From positions 1,740,501-1,804,500 of the forward strand of contig NZ_WVRN01000001.1 in the NCBI RefSeq assembly GCF_013112245.1: DNA of 64,000 bases, in the 5' to 3' direction. The position numbers and the translations under genes are program-made. The notes under the pieces are model-generated. The model made no database searches. It was not told the origin of the DNA and was given only the letters and a program-made list of their open reading frames with translations. Positions 53,433-62,443 of the stretch are shown in pieces. Within the stretch, counting starts at the first letter, position 1; each line of letters starts with the position of its first letter. The stretch is from Ruegeria sp. HKCCD4315 (lineage in GTDB: Bacteria; Pseudomonadota; Alphaproteobacteria; Rhodobacterales; Rhodobacteraceae).

Positions 53433-54463
53433 ACGTCCTCGAACACGCCCGGAATGCTTCGGGGGGCCTCGGTCATCCAATCCGGTACCGGCAGTTCCTT
53501 CTCGCGCAGGAATTCCGGGTTGAACAGCTTGGACTGATAGCGGGTTCCGTAGTCACACAGAATGGTAACGATGGTGTGGCCCGGCCCAAGATCCTTTGCC
53601 AGACGCACCGCTCCGGCCATGTTGATGGCGGTCGAGCCACCCATGACCAGCCCTTCCTCGCGCAGCAGATCGAAGATCAGCGGCAACGCCTCATTATCCG
53701 TCATCTGGTACGAGAAGTCCGGCTTGAAGCCCTCAAGGTTCTTGGTGATACGCACCTGACCGATGCCTTCAGCGATCGAGCTGCCTTCCATCGCGATTTC
53801 ACCAGTGGTGTAGTATGAATAAAGCCCTGCCCCCATCGGATCGACCAGGCCAATTTTCACACCTTTGGGCTGCAACGCGTCGGCCACGCCAGCCAGAGTT
53901 CCGCCAGAGCCTACGGCGCAGACAAAACCATCGACCTTGCCGTCTGTTTGTTCCCAGATTTCAGGGCCGGTGGTTTCGACATGGGCCCGACGGTTGGCAA
54001 CATTGTCGAACTGGTTTGCCCAAATCGCGCCATTCGGTTCGGTTTTTGCCAATTGCTCGGCCAAACGACGCGAATAATGCACGAAATTGTTGGGGTTGCG
54101 ATAGGGCGCGGCTGGAACCTGAACCAACTGTGCACCCGCAAGGCGCAGCATGTCTTTCTTCTCTTCCGACTGGGTTTCCGGAATCACGATCACCGTCTTG
54201 AAACCCATGGACGCACCGACCAGAGCCAGACCGATCCCGGTGTTGCCCGCCGTTCCCTCGACAATCGTGCCGCCGGGCTTCAAATCGCCTCGGGCCACCG
54301 CATCACGGATGATGTACAGCGCCGCACGGTCCTTGACGGACTGGCCGGGATTCATGAACTCGGCCTTCCCGAGGATCTCACAACCGGTTTCTTCACTGAT
54401 GCGCTTCAACCGGATCAGTGGTGTTTTCCCGACTGCGTCGGCAAGGTCTCGTGCAATGCGCAT
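53429..54463 (-). CDS. cysK: cysteine synthase A (O-acetylserine sulfhydrylase)
   Basis: The 344-residue PLP enzyme makes cysteine from O-acetylserine and sulfide. Catalytic Lys44 is in NPGQSVKDRA, and the phosphate cup is GTAGNTGIG. It is about 25-30 residues longer than E. coli CysK and is of the type that follows trgAB in Rhodobacter, where it contributes to tellurite resistance. It is downstream of trgB (68-bp gap) and overlaps the mechanosensitive channel gene. It also completes the assimilatory sulfur pathway begun by cysH and cysI at 15-18 kb. Confidence 0.93.
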   Translation of the reverse strand: MRIARDLADAVGKTPLIRLKRISEETGCEILGKAEFMNPGQSVKDRAALYIIRDAVARGDLKPGGTIVEGTAGNTGIGLALVGASMGFKTVIVIPETQSEEKKDMLRLAGAQLVQVPAAPYRNPNNFVHYSRRLAEQLAKTEPNGAIWANQFDNVANRRAHVETTGPEIWEQTDGKVDGFVCAVGSGGTLAGVADALQPKGVKIGLVDPMGAGLYSYYTTGEIAMEGSSIAEGIGQVRITKNLEGFKPDFSYQMTDNEALPLIFDLLREEGLVMGGSTAINMAGAVRLAKDLGPGHTIVTILCDYGTRYQSKLFNPEFLREKELPVPDWMTEAPRSIPGVFEDV

Positions 54464-54531
54464 GGCGCCCTCTTGTCGTTTGGTATCAGTGAAGATTTAC
54501 AGCCGCGCCGTCGCGACCACAAGCATGATAG

Positions 54532-55647
54532 TCATGCGCGCAGCCTGTCCCTGTGGCGCGCCAGCCAATAGGCCAGAGCCACAAGTTGTACGTCTTTGAA
54601 AACATGACGGTCCGTCATGTCTATGAACGTATCAAAAGGCAGTATCTGACTTCGAATATCTTCGCCTTCGGTATCAAGGCCGCCAGTTGTGGTGGTATGG
54701 GTCAAATCACCCAATCCGACATACAGATACATGAAACCGGTGGAAGACCCGCTAGACGAATATGCCCCGCCCGCGTACTCAAGCCGGTCAAACGTTACTC
54801 CGGCTTCTTCCATCGCTTCACGATGGGCTGCTTGTTCCGGTTCTTCGCCTGGATCTATCATCCCGGCCACGGCCTCCCACAGCCAGGGTTCGGGGTCGTT
54901 GATCAAAAAGGCCGGAGGTCTGAATTGTTCGACAACAAGTACAGTGTCGCGCACCGGATCGTAGGGCAGAACGGACACAGCACTGCCTTGCATCAGGCTG
55001 CCCCGATGCAGCACGGGGCCCATGGTGCCATCATGCTGCCGATGCTGAAGGTCAACCTCTTCCATCCCGAAATAGTTCACATAGGCACGATCGTGGCGAT
55101 GCACGATAACGTCCTTTCTTGTATCTCTCAGATCGCCGGTGCGCCGTTTTCCGGCAAGAATCTTGGCCCACGCCCGGGTTTGGATGGCGCGAATATTGCC
55201 AGCCATGTCCTGAGACTCCAGCCGACCGAAATATGCCATCTCTTCTTCCGCAGCCAGAGCGGTGATCTCCCCCAACCGGTCCGCCCACCGTTGCAAAGAC
55301 CAGGGGCCGTCCGGCTCCCAACTGCCCGGTGCAGGGAAAAAGACCTGTGCTTCCTGCTTGGTCCCGTCTTGCAGAACCACCTTTACGGGTGTCAGGTCAT
55401 AATCAAACGCACCCTCATAAAAGGCCAACCGTGCCAGGTCTTCGGACGATAAATCTTGAACGAATACGCCTTGGGCGCTGTCACCCCCTGACGTTTGGAT
55501 CATAGGAAAATCCTGACCCTGAACAGCCCAAACGGCATGATCAGGCAACATCGCCGTTTGAACTGAAATCTCTTGTAAAGAGCGGCCCAGAACACGTTCG
55601 AGCAACGGCAAATACCGCAACGTTCCATAGAAAAATAAGTCAGACAA
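54532..55647 (-). CDS. trgB: TrgB: gamma-glutamylcyclotransferase-like/NUDIX fusion hydrolase
   Basis: The 371-residue protein joins an N-terminal gamma-glutamylcyclotransferase-like domain (FFYGTLRY, residues 1-125) to a C-terminal NUDIX domain (about 195-370). The NUDIX box is canonical: GMIDPG-E-EPEQAAH-REAMEEAG. NUDIX proteins of this type hydrolyse ADP-ribose and similar compounds. With trgA upstream and cysK downstream it corresponds to TrgB of the Rhodobacter sphaeroides tellurite-resistance locus. Biochemical activity in tellurite resistance is not settled. The gap to trgA is 27 bp. Confidence 0.9.
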   Translation of the reverse strand: MSDLFFYGTLRYLPLLERVLGRSLQEISVQTAMLPDHAVWAVQGQDFPMIQTSGGDSAQGVFVQDLSSEDLARLAFYEGAFDYDLTPVKVVLQDGTKQEAQVFFPAPGSWEPDGPWSLQRWADRLGEITALAAEEEMAYFGRLESQDMAGNIRAIQTRAWAKILAGKRRTGDLRDTRKDVIVHRHDRAYVNYFGMEEVDLQHRQHDGTMGPVLHRGSLMQGSAVSVLPYDPVRDTVLVVEQFRPPAFLINDPEPWLWEAVAGMIDPGEEPEQAAHREAMEEAGVTFDRLEYAGGAYSSSGSSTGFMYLYVGLGDLTHTTTTGGLDTEGEDIRSQILPFDTFIDMTDRHVFKDVQLVALAYWLARHRDRLRA

Positions 55648-55674
55648 ACTCGAACTCTCAGATAATGTAATGCT

Positions 55675-56115
55675 TCAACGCCATTGGCGGTGGGCCTGTT
55701 CGGTAGCCAAACCGGCGACAACCGCCCCAATAGCAAACGTAATCAGGATTTCAGGCGTGATCAGCAGTTTGCCATAATCGACCCCGATTTTGAAAATAGC
55801 CAGAACCGCCTCGAAGGGACCGCCATACCTGTTGCGCATGGCAAGGCGGAACATCTCGTAACACCCCTGCACGAACAAGGCCCAAAACACCAGCGACGCG
55901 ACACCCGTCAGGCCATTGTTGATCCCCGCTGTCCAACCTCGTCCGGCGCGCTTACCCATGATTGCCCAGCCACAGGCCGCGCCAAGCGCCATGTTCACAT
56001 AGGTAAAGTAACCATAGTCCTTACCTTCTTCACCATTGTCGATGATCATCCCAGAGACAATGAAAGCCAGCACGACAAGGCAAAGAGCGGCGACAAGACG
56101 CGAGGCTGTGGGCAT
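55675..56115 (-). CDS. trgA: TrgA family membrane protein
   Basis: The 146-residue protein has four membrane helices (RLVAALCLVVLAFIVSG, NMALGAACGWAIMG, LVFWALFVQGCYEMF, ILITFAIGAVVAGLA). It matches TrgA, the first gene of the R. sphaeroides tellurite-resistance trgAB locus, by length, topology and neighbourhood. Its molecular function is unknown. It lies 15 bp after cfa. Confidence 0.86.
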   Translation of the reverse strand: MPTASRLVAALCLVVLAFIVSGMIIDNGEEGKDYGYFTYVNMALGAACGWAIMGKRAGRGWTAGINNGLTGVASLVFWALFVQGCYEMFRLAMRNRYGGPFEAVLAIFKIGVDYGKLLITPEILITFAIGAVVAGLATEQAHRQWR

Positions 56116-56130
56116 GTGACAGTCCGTTCA

Positions 56131-57339
56131 TTAACTTGGTTTTGCTATGGTGATCTGTGTCACATCACAATTGCTTGTGTCAAAGGCCGCGCCACATGCG
56201 GTCAAATAATAATTCCACATGCGGCGAAAACGCTCATCAAAGCCCATCTCAGCAATTTGATCCCACTTGTCGTTGAACGTCTCGTACCAGCGGCGCAGTG
56301 TCAGGTCATAGCTTTTGCCAAACTCTTTCGAATTCACCACACTCAAGCCAGCCTGGTCGATCTGTTGTCGCAAGATCGACGGCGACGGAAGCATTCCGCC
56401 TGGAAAGATATATTTCTGAATGAAATCAACGCCATTCTTGTAGTAGTCCCAGCGATGATCACCCACGGTAATGATCTGCAACGTCGCTTGCGCACCGGGT
56501 TTTAGTCGCTCTCGTACCGTTTCGAAATAAACGGGCCAATATTTTTGACCGACGGCCTCGAACATCTCGATTGAAGCGATGCCGTCATATTGGCCCTGTT
56601 CGTCGCGGTAATCTTGCAGCTTGAATTCTACCAGATCTGATAATCCTGCCTTTTCAATACGTTCTTTGGCATACTTGAACTGTTCCTGGCTGATCGTCAA
56701 ACATGTGACGCGTAGGCCACGTTCCTTGGCGGCGTATTCCGCAAACCCGCCCCAGCCGCAGCCGATTTCCAGTATGTGATCGCCCGGCTTCGCGCCCATC
56801 TCATTCACAAGGCTTGCATATTTCGCGGTTTGTGCCTTTTCCAAGCTTTCTTGCCCTGTTTCGAAGATCGCACTGGAATAGGTCATCGTCTCGTCTAGCC
56901 ACAGGCCGTAGAAATCATTGCCCAGATCGTAGTGATACGAGATGTTTTTCTTTGCCTGCGCCCGGTTGTTGCGGTGCAGCCAAAATCTCAGCCGTTCATA
57001 GGCTTGTACCAGGAATTTTCCCGTAAACCCGTCATATACGGTTTCAGAGCCCAAATGCACGACATCCATGAAGGATCGCAGGTCAGGCGTGCTCCAGTGA
57101 CCATCAAGATAGGCGTCGGAAAAGCCCAACTCTCCTTCGCGGATCAAACGCGCAAAGACGTCATCGTCATGGACGTCGACCTGAGCCACCGGCCCCGGCT
57201 TGGTGCCTTCGGCGCGAAATGTTCGGCCATCTGGCAACGTGATATCCAGACGCCCATGTTCCATATTGGTCAGCATCTTGAAGACTTGCGCGAAATATCT
57301 GGGCAGATCCTTCTGCCCTTCGGTTGTCGTCAGGATCAT
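56131..57339 (-). CDS. cfa: cyclopropane-fatty-acyl-phospholipid synthase
   Basis: The 402-residue SAM-dependent enzyme adds a methylene group to unsaturated phospholipid acyl chains (or related methylation, as cfaA of R. sphaeroides is under stress control). It has the SAM motif ILEIGCGWGGFAEYA, and later ASIEMFEAVGQKYW and FIQKYIFPGG. The frame is open to 57396 but 57339 follows GGGGAGAG, so it is the start. It is the second gene of the run led by phr. Membrane-lipid modification fits a response to singlet oxygen. Confidence 0.93.
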   Translation of the reverse strand: MILTTTEGQKDLPRYFAQVFKMLTNMEHGRLDITLPDGRTFRAEGTKPGPVAQVDVHDDDVFARLIREGELGFSDAYLDGHWSTPDLRSFMDVVHLGSETVYDGFTGKFLVQAYERLRFWLHRNNRAQAKKNISYHYDLGNDFYGLWLDETMTYSSAIFETGQESLEKAQTAKYASLVNEMGAKPGDHILEIGCGWGGFAEYAAKERGLRVTCLTISQEQFKYAKERIEKAGLSDLVEFKLQDYRDEQGQYDGIASIEMFEAVGQKYWPVYFETVRERLKPGAQATLQIITVGDHRWDYYKNGVDFIQKYIFPGGMLPSPSILRQQIDQAGLSVVNSKEFGKSYDLTLRRWYETFNDKWDQIAEMGFDERFRRMWNYYLTACGAAFDTSNCDVTQITIAKPS

Positions 57340-57408
57340 CCGCTCTCCCCTCTGCGGTATTGATGTTAGGCTAGGCCGCGATTCTGTTTCTGGCAAGTTT
57401 TCAATTCC

Positions 57409-58833
57409 TTAGTGGGATTTTCGGCTTTCATATGCGCTCAGCGCACGGGTCCGCCCCTCGGCCAAAGCAACAATCGGTGCAGGGTAATCTGCGTCTGGGC
57501 GCAAACCCCAAGACAATGGAACAGCGTCAAAATACGAACGGGCCGTGTCACTCTGGCTTTTCTCGCCTTCAGCGATCCAGCGCTTCAGATAAGTTCCATC
57601 TGGGTCGAATTTCTCGGCCTGCGTCTGCGGGTTGAAAATACGAAAGAACGGTGCCGCGTCAGGGCCCGAGCCCGCTACCCATTGCCATCCCATCGCGTTG
57701 CAGGCCGGGTCCCAATCGATCAGGCAGTCATCGAACCACTGCATTCCAATTTTCCAGTGTGTCATCAAATGCTTGGTCAGGTAACTGGCGACAATCATCC
57801 GGGTTCGGTTGTGCATTCGGCCCGTGACATACATTTGCCGCAAGCCTGCGTCGACCACTGGGACACCGGTTCTTGCCTGCGTCCAGGCAACAACTTCGGG
57901 GTGGTTCGGATCTGTGTTCCACGGAAAACTGTCCCATTCCGGCTTCCAGTTGCCCGTGACCAACTGTGGCGTGTGGTACATCAGGTGATAGGCAAACTCG
58001 CGCCAAACAAGCTGGCGCAGGAAGGCATCTGTGCCTGATACGCCCATCAATGCGGCCTGCTGAACCCGATGCCAGACTGTACGCGGGCCTATCTCGCCTA
58101 GCGAGAGATATTCCGACAGATTGGATGTTCCGTCCATATCCAGCCGATCGCGGTGTTTGGAATACAGCGCAACACGGTCCAAAAACACGTTTAGGTGTTC
58201 GTGGGCAGCTTGCTCGCCGGGGTGTACATAGGGGCGAACGATCGACGCGCCCCTGTTCATGGCACGATCCAACTGCCACTTGTGCAGTTCTTCAGTTGAC
58301 GGCCATTTTGCAGGAGCAAGCAATCCCGTCACAGAGGCGTCAGGCGCAGGTACATCTCGCCCTTGAACAGCGCGCCACATGGGCGTGTAGACACGAAACG
58401 GCTGGCCGGTTTTGGTCGCCACAGTCCAGGGTTCAAACAGCAAATGCCCGGCAAAGGATTTTGCCATGACACCCTGTTCCGTCAACACTGACTTGATCTT
58501 TTTGTCGCGCGCTATCGATGCGGGATCATAAGATCGGGACCAATAGACAGCGCCGGCACCTGTCTCTTGGATGAGAGCTTGCAATTGGGCCAGCGCGTCG
58601 CCGCGACGCAGGATCAATCGGCTGCCGAGACCGTCAAGGGATCTGGAAAACGCCTCCAACCCCAACCCCAAGCGCCACTTTGGGGCGGCCCCCAACTGTT
58701 CGACAAGGTCATCGTGAAGAAAGACCGGAACAACCGGGCGACCGCTTTCAGCCGCTGCGGTTAAGGCTGGATGGTCCGACAGGCGCAAATCCCGTCGGAA
58801 CCACATAATAATCGGAGTGTGCTCGTCTTTCAT
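57409..58833 (-). CDS. phr: deoxyribodipyrimidine photolyase (class I CPD photolyase)
   Basis: The 474-residue flavoprotein repairs UV-induced cyclobutane pyrimidine dimers with blue light. Visible: N-terminal Rossmann domain for the antenna chromophore (WFRRDLRLSDHPAL), FAD-binding TSNLSEYLSLGEIGPRTVW, WREFAYHLMYH, and the signature GRMHNRTRMIVASYLTKHL with Trp residues for electron transfer. It is followed by cfa on the same strand after about 70 bp. A promoter of the RpoE type precedes it. Confidence 0.94.
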   Translation of the reverse strand: MKDEHTPIIMWFRRDLRLSDHPALTAAAESGRPVVPVFLHDDLVEQLGAAPKWRLGLGLEAFSRSLDGLGSRLILRRGDALAQLQALIQETGAGAVYWSRSYDPASIARDKKIKSVLTEQGVMAKSFAGHLLFEPWTVATKTGQPFRVYTPMWRAVQGRDVPAPDASVTGLLAPAKWPSTEELHKWQLDRAMNRGASIVRPYVHPGEQAAHEHLNVFLDRVALYSKHRDRLDMDGTSNLSEYLSLGEIGPRTVWHRVQQAALMGVSGTDAFLRQLVWREFAYHLMYHTPQLVTGNWKPEWDSFPWNTDPNHPEVVAWTQARTGVPVVDAGLRQMYVTGRMHNRTRMIVASYLTKHLMTHWKIGMQWFDDCLIDWDPACNAMGWQWVAGSGPDAAPFFRIFNPQTQAEKFDPDGTYLKRWIAEGEKSQSDTARSYFDAVPLSWGLRPDADYPAPIVALAEGRTRALSAYESRKSH

Positions 58834-58854
58834 GTCCGCCCTGAGGTTTTCTTC

Positions 58855-58884
58855 GTACTACGAAGGCTCAGGGAAAGTGGATCA
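58855..58884 (-). promoter_or_regulatory. RpoE (ECF)-type promoter of the phr unit
   Basis: On the minus strand a TGATCC (-35, 58879-58884) and TAGTAC (-10, 58855-58860) are exactly 18 bases apart and 21 bases ahead of the phr start codon. TGATCC is the -35 element of RpoE promoters in Rhodobacter, and phrA and cfaA are RpoE-ChrR targets there. A perfect inverted repeat CTTCGTA-C-TACGAAG (58851-58865) overlaps the -10. The -35 also overlaps the stop codon of the aminotransferase gene upstream. Confidence 0.65.
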
Positions 58885-60108
58885 TAAAACGCGTTCAAGT
58901 GCGTCTAAAAGCTGATCAATTTCCTGTTGCGAGGTATAGTGCGTGAAGCTCACCCGCAACACACCCTGCTCTGGCTCGACCCCCATGGCCTGCAACGCAC
59001 GTACGGCATAAAAATCACCACCGCTCGCCATGACGCCGTATTGGGACAGTTCCTCGGCAACAGGGCCCGCAGGTCGGTTCAGGGACAACGCAACCGTCGG
59101 TGCGCGCCGGGTCGCATCGGATGTTCCGATCAGGCGCACTGCGTTGCGATCCTTGACCGCATCCAACACAGGTTGCAGCAAAGACACTTCGCGCATGCGC
59201 ATTAGGTTATGCACAAACTCGCCTTGCGCGGCCGCATCACTGTCTGGCCCACCATGATGTGCATTTAGCAGTTCGACATAATCCGCCATGCCTGCACTGG
59301 CTGCGATCTGCGCGTGATCCGGACCTGCTGGGGTAAAGCGCTTGTGCAGAACATCACCGTTGAAATAATGCGCCTGATTGGGCAGCAACTCTCCTATCGT
59401 GCGGCGGATGACCATGCAGCCCTGATGCGGACCATAGGTTTTGTAGGCAGAAAACAAATAGATATCCGGCCCCAGATCACCAACATTCGGGAAACCATGC
59501 GGGGCGTAAGATACGCCGTCCACACATACAAATGCACCGGCGGCATGCGCAATGGCGGTGATTTCCGTTACTGGGTTGATCTCACCCACCACGTTTGAAC
59601 AATGCGGGAAACAAACCAAACGAACCTTTTCGTCCAGCATGTTCTCTAAGTCCTGAGGGTTCAGCGAGCCGGTTTCAGGATCAATCTGCCATTCCCTTAT
59701 CTCGATCCCTGCCTCGGCCAAACGCCGCCAAGGACCAGAGTTAGCCTCGTGATCCTGATTTGTTACGACAATAGCTTCGCCTGGCTTCATCCATTGCCGG
59801 AACGCCTGCGCCAGAACATAGGTGTTTTGCGTTGTCGATGGGCCAAAGCTCAGCTCGTCTGTGTCGACGCCCAGAATTGCAGCCATGCGGACGCGGGCCT
59901 CGTCCATTTCCGCACCGCCCAGACGGCTCGCCTCGTAAGGCGCATAGGGTTGGACTTTGCGTTGGGTGTAAAACCGCGTCAGCCTGTCGATCACCGGTTT
60001 ACATGTGTATGACCCACCTGCGTTTTCAAAGAACGCCTGCCCTTGCAAGCTGGGTTCGGAAAAAGCCGGGAACTGCGCCCGCACGAAGTCAATATCCAGA
60101 GAGCTCAT
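58882..60108 (-). CDS. class V aminotransferase/cysteine desulfurase-like protein
   Basis: The 408-residue PLP enzyme is a class V fold member of the cysteine desulfurase-like VC1184 group. The Schiff-base lysine is in LFSAYKTYGPHQGC, and the PLP pocket has DQDHEANSGPW and CFPHCSNVVG. The cysteine desulfurase catalytic cysteine loop is not obvious, so a role as an aminotransferase or epimerase is possible and I will not claim sulfur transfer. It ends in the -35 box of the phr promoter. It is upstream of phr on the same strand but with a different promoter implied. Confidence 0.87.
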   Translation of the reverse strand: MSSLDIDFVRAQFPAFSEPSLQGQAFFENAGGSYTCKPVIDRLTRFYTQRKVQPYAPYEASRLGGAEMDEARVRMAAILGVDTDELSFGPSTTQNTYVLAQAFRQWMKPGEAIVVTNQDHEANSGPWRRLAEAGIEIREWQIDPETGSLNPQDLENMLDEKVRLVCFPHCSNVVGEINPVTEITAIAHAAGAFVCVDGVSYAPHGFPNVGDLGPDIYLFSAYKTYGPHQGCMVIRRTIGELLPNQAHYFNGDVLHKRFTPAGPDHAQIAASAGMADYVELLNAHHGGPDSDAAAQGEFVHNLMRMREVSLLQPVLDAVKDRNAVRLIGTSDATRRAPTVALSLNRPAGPVAEELSQYGVMASGGDFYAVRALQAMGVEPEQGVLRVSFTHYTSQQEIDQLLDALERVL

Positions 60109-60309
60109 GCCTCATTGCTCCTTATTATTTCGCTTTTTGATCAATGAGATACCCGCACATGTTTCCGGGCGTCTCAGAAATCACGGCAGGTCTTCCAGCC
60201 CAGCCTGTAGTCGCACGTCAAAGTGGCGAACTACGGGGCAGCTCTTTCGTAAAAAGAGCACGGACACTTAGACAGTCGCATCCATGACCGTCAAGGCGCA
60301 GCATAAAAG

Positions 60310-60337
60310 AAAACCCCGGCACAGCGCCGGGGTTTTG
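60310..60337. terminator. bidirectional terminator at the end of pyrH
   Basis: AAAACCCCGGC-ACAGC-GCCGGGGTTTT, a strong stem with A and U flanks, lies 20-50 bp downstream of the pyrH stop codon. It isolates pyrH from the minus-strand gene further left. Confidence 0.9.
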
Positions 60338-60357
60338 TAAGCGGTTCAGCGTCCGGT

Positions 60358-61110
60358 TTAACCCTGAACTTTGGTATACGTCCCCTCGCCCGCCAGAATT
60401 CCGCGGAACCCGCCGGGTTCGTCCAGACCGAAGACAATCAGAGGCAGATTGTTGTCGCGCGCCAGCGCAATGGCCGAGGCATCCATAACGCGCAGACGCT
60501 TGGCCAGAACATCATCGTAGGTCACGGTGTCATACCGCACGGCGTCGGCGTGTTGTTTGGGGTCTTTGTCATAAACCCCATCAACACCGTTTTTACCCAT
60601 AAAAATGGCCTCGCACGCCATTTCATTGGCGCGCAGAGTGGCTGCAGTGTCTGTGGTGAAATACGGGTTGCCGGTACCGGCAGCGAAAATGCAAACCCGC
60701 TTTTTCTCTAGGTGCCGTACCGCGCGGCGGCGGATATAGGGTTCACACACCTCATCCATGCGAATGGCCGAGATCACGCGGGTGAACACTCCGATTTCCT
60801 CTAGTGCCGACTGCATTCCCAGTGCGTTCATTACAGTGGCCAGCATACCCATATAGTCGGCTGTGGTCCGCTCCATTCCTTGCGCCGATCCGCTCAGCCC
60901 CCGGAAGATGTTGCCGCCGCCAATGACCATGCAGATCTCTACGCCCAGATCGTGAACCGACTTCACTTCTTGCGCGATACGCTGAACTGTTGGCGGGTGC
61001 AGACCGAATCCCTGATCTCCCATCAACGCCTCGCCCGAGATTTTCAGCATCACCCTGTTATACTTTGTTTTCGGGGATTCAGCGGTTTCTAACGAAGGGG
61101 AAAGGCTCAT
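60358..61110 (-). CDS. pyrH: UMP kinase
   Basis: The 250-residue enzyme phosphorylates UMP to UDP. Motifs: [17 protein letters not shown] at residues ~18-34, GGGNIFRG, and [15 protein letters not shown]. It is an essential allosteric hexamer in bacteria. An N-terminal extension of about 17 residues precedes the core. In most Alphaproteobacteria frr follows pyrH; here the gene is terminated at once and frr is not seen, so the usual pyrH-frr pairing is broken. Divergent from miaA with 97 bp between. Confidence 0.96.
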   Translation of the reverse strand: MSLSPSLETAESPKTKYNRVMLKISGEALMGDQGFGLHPPTVQRIAQEVKSVHDLGVEICMVIGGGNIFRGLSGSAQGMERTTADYMGMLATVMNALGMQSALEEIGVFTRVISAIRMDEVCEPYIRRRAVRHLEKKRVCIFAAGTGNPYFTTDTAATLRANEMACEAIFMGKNGVDGVYDKDPKQHADAVRYDTVTYDDVLAKRLRVMDASAIALARDNNLPLIVFGLDEPGGFRGILAGEGTYTKVQG

Positions 61111-61207
61111 GTTGCGCTCCGGGCTGGCACGGGTTTAATTTCCGGCGCAAAATGAAGCAAAAGCTCCGCAGGTTCAATGCGGTTGGTGAGGATTGAGGCA
61201 ACCGCAC

Positions 61208-62113
61208 ATGACCCAGCAATCAACAGCACAGTATTTTCAACACCTGCCTCCTGTTCCCGATGACAAACCGGTCCTGATTGCAGGTCCGACCGCTTCCGGA
61301 AAATCCGCCCTGGCGCTTGAGGTTGCCGAACGATTTGGTGGCGTGATCGTCAACGCGGATGCCAGCCAAGTGTATGATTGCTGGCGGGTTGTCTCGGCGC
61401 GCCCGTCAGAAGAAGAAGAAGCCCGCGCGCCGCATCGCCTGTATGGTCATGTTGCATACGATCAGGACTATTCGACCGGGCATTGGCTGCGGGAGGTAAA
61501 GCCCTTGCTGAACGGTGCGCAACGTCCGATCATTGTGGGCGGCACCGGTTTGTATTTCACCGCGCTGACCGAAGGCATGGCACAGATCCCTACCACCCCA
61601 GCAGAGATACGGGCTGAGGCAGACCAGATCTCACTGCCAGAGCTCATTACAGGGGTCGACGATGAAACACTGGCCGGTCTGGACGTACAGAACCGGGCGC
61701 GTGTGCAGCGCGCCTGGGAAGTGCAGCGCGCCACCGGACGCAGCCTGCTGTCCTGGCAGTCCGACACTCCGCCGCCGGTTCTGAACCTGAAAGACACAGT
61801 GCCGGTTGTATTAGACGTTGATAAGGCTTGGCTTTTGGCACGAATAGAACGCCGGTTTGATCAAATGCTAGAGCAAGGCGCTATTGAAGAGGTACGCGCA
61901 ATGCTGGACCGGTTTGATCCCAACCTGCCAGCCTGCAAAGCAATCGGAGTACCAGAGCTCAGAGCCTATCTGAATGGCTCAATGACGCTCGATCAAGCCC
62001 GCGATCGCGCAACGATTGCGACACGGCAATTCGCTAAACGACAACGCACTTGGTTTCGGGCTCGCATGAAGGCATGGAATCACATCGACCCCTCAAAATT
62101 ATACCAAACTTGA
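61208..62113 (+). CDS. miaA: tRNA dimethylallyltransferase
   Basis: MiaA adds the isopentenyl group to A37 of tRNAs that read UNN codons. The 301-residue protein has the P-loop [10 protein letters not shown] (residues ~28-37), the [11 protein letters not shown] segment, [13 protein letters not shown], and the C-terminal [13 protein letters not shown]. The ATG at 61208 follows GAGG by eight bases; an in-frame TTG at 61193 is also possible. Confidence 0.95.
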   Translation: MTQQSTAQYFQHLPPVPDDKPVLIAGPTASGKSALALEVAERFGGVIVNADASQVYDCWRVVSARPSEEEEARAPHRLYGHVAYDQDYSTGHWLREVKPLLNGAQRPIIVGGTGLYFTALTEGMAQIPTTPAEIRAEADQISLPELITGVDDETLAGLDVQNRARVQRAWEVQRATGRSLLSWQSDTPPPVLNLKDTVPVVLDVDKAWLLARIERRFDQMLEQGAIEEVRAMLDRFDPNLPACKAIGVPELRAYLNGSMTLDQARDRATIATRQFAKRQRTWFRARMKAWNHIDPSKLYQT

Positions 62114-62443
62114 CTCCTTTCTGGACTTGTCCGAAAAAGATCTCATAACAAATTGTTTTTGAATACTTTTTTCCCTGACCTTGCGCCATACATGGAAGCT
62201 GCACCGCACAAACCCAAAGCTCGCCGCAGTTGCGAAGCAAGGTGTTCAACATAGCGAGAATGTCGCTTTTGTACTCTCAATGACGAATTCGAACATTGAC
62301 CTAGCCTGAATTCTGGTGCCGAATACCGCCATGGGGATGCTCAGAGACCAACAATCAGAACCCTTTAGTCTGGCGACAGGTAACAACCAAGTCGCGTAGA
62401 AGCATAATCAATCAACAAAATCTAATGTCACAGGGAGACATCT
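62114..62443. other. intergenic region without recognised features
   Basis: About 330 bp between miaA and the ABC substrate-binding protein gene. It is AT-rich near the miaA end (a run of T after GAATAC). I see no gene, clear promoter or terminator; a GGGAG Shine-Dalgarno lies at its right end. Confidence 0.6.
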
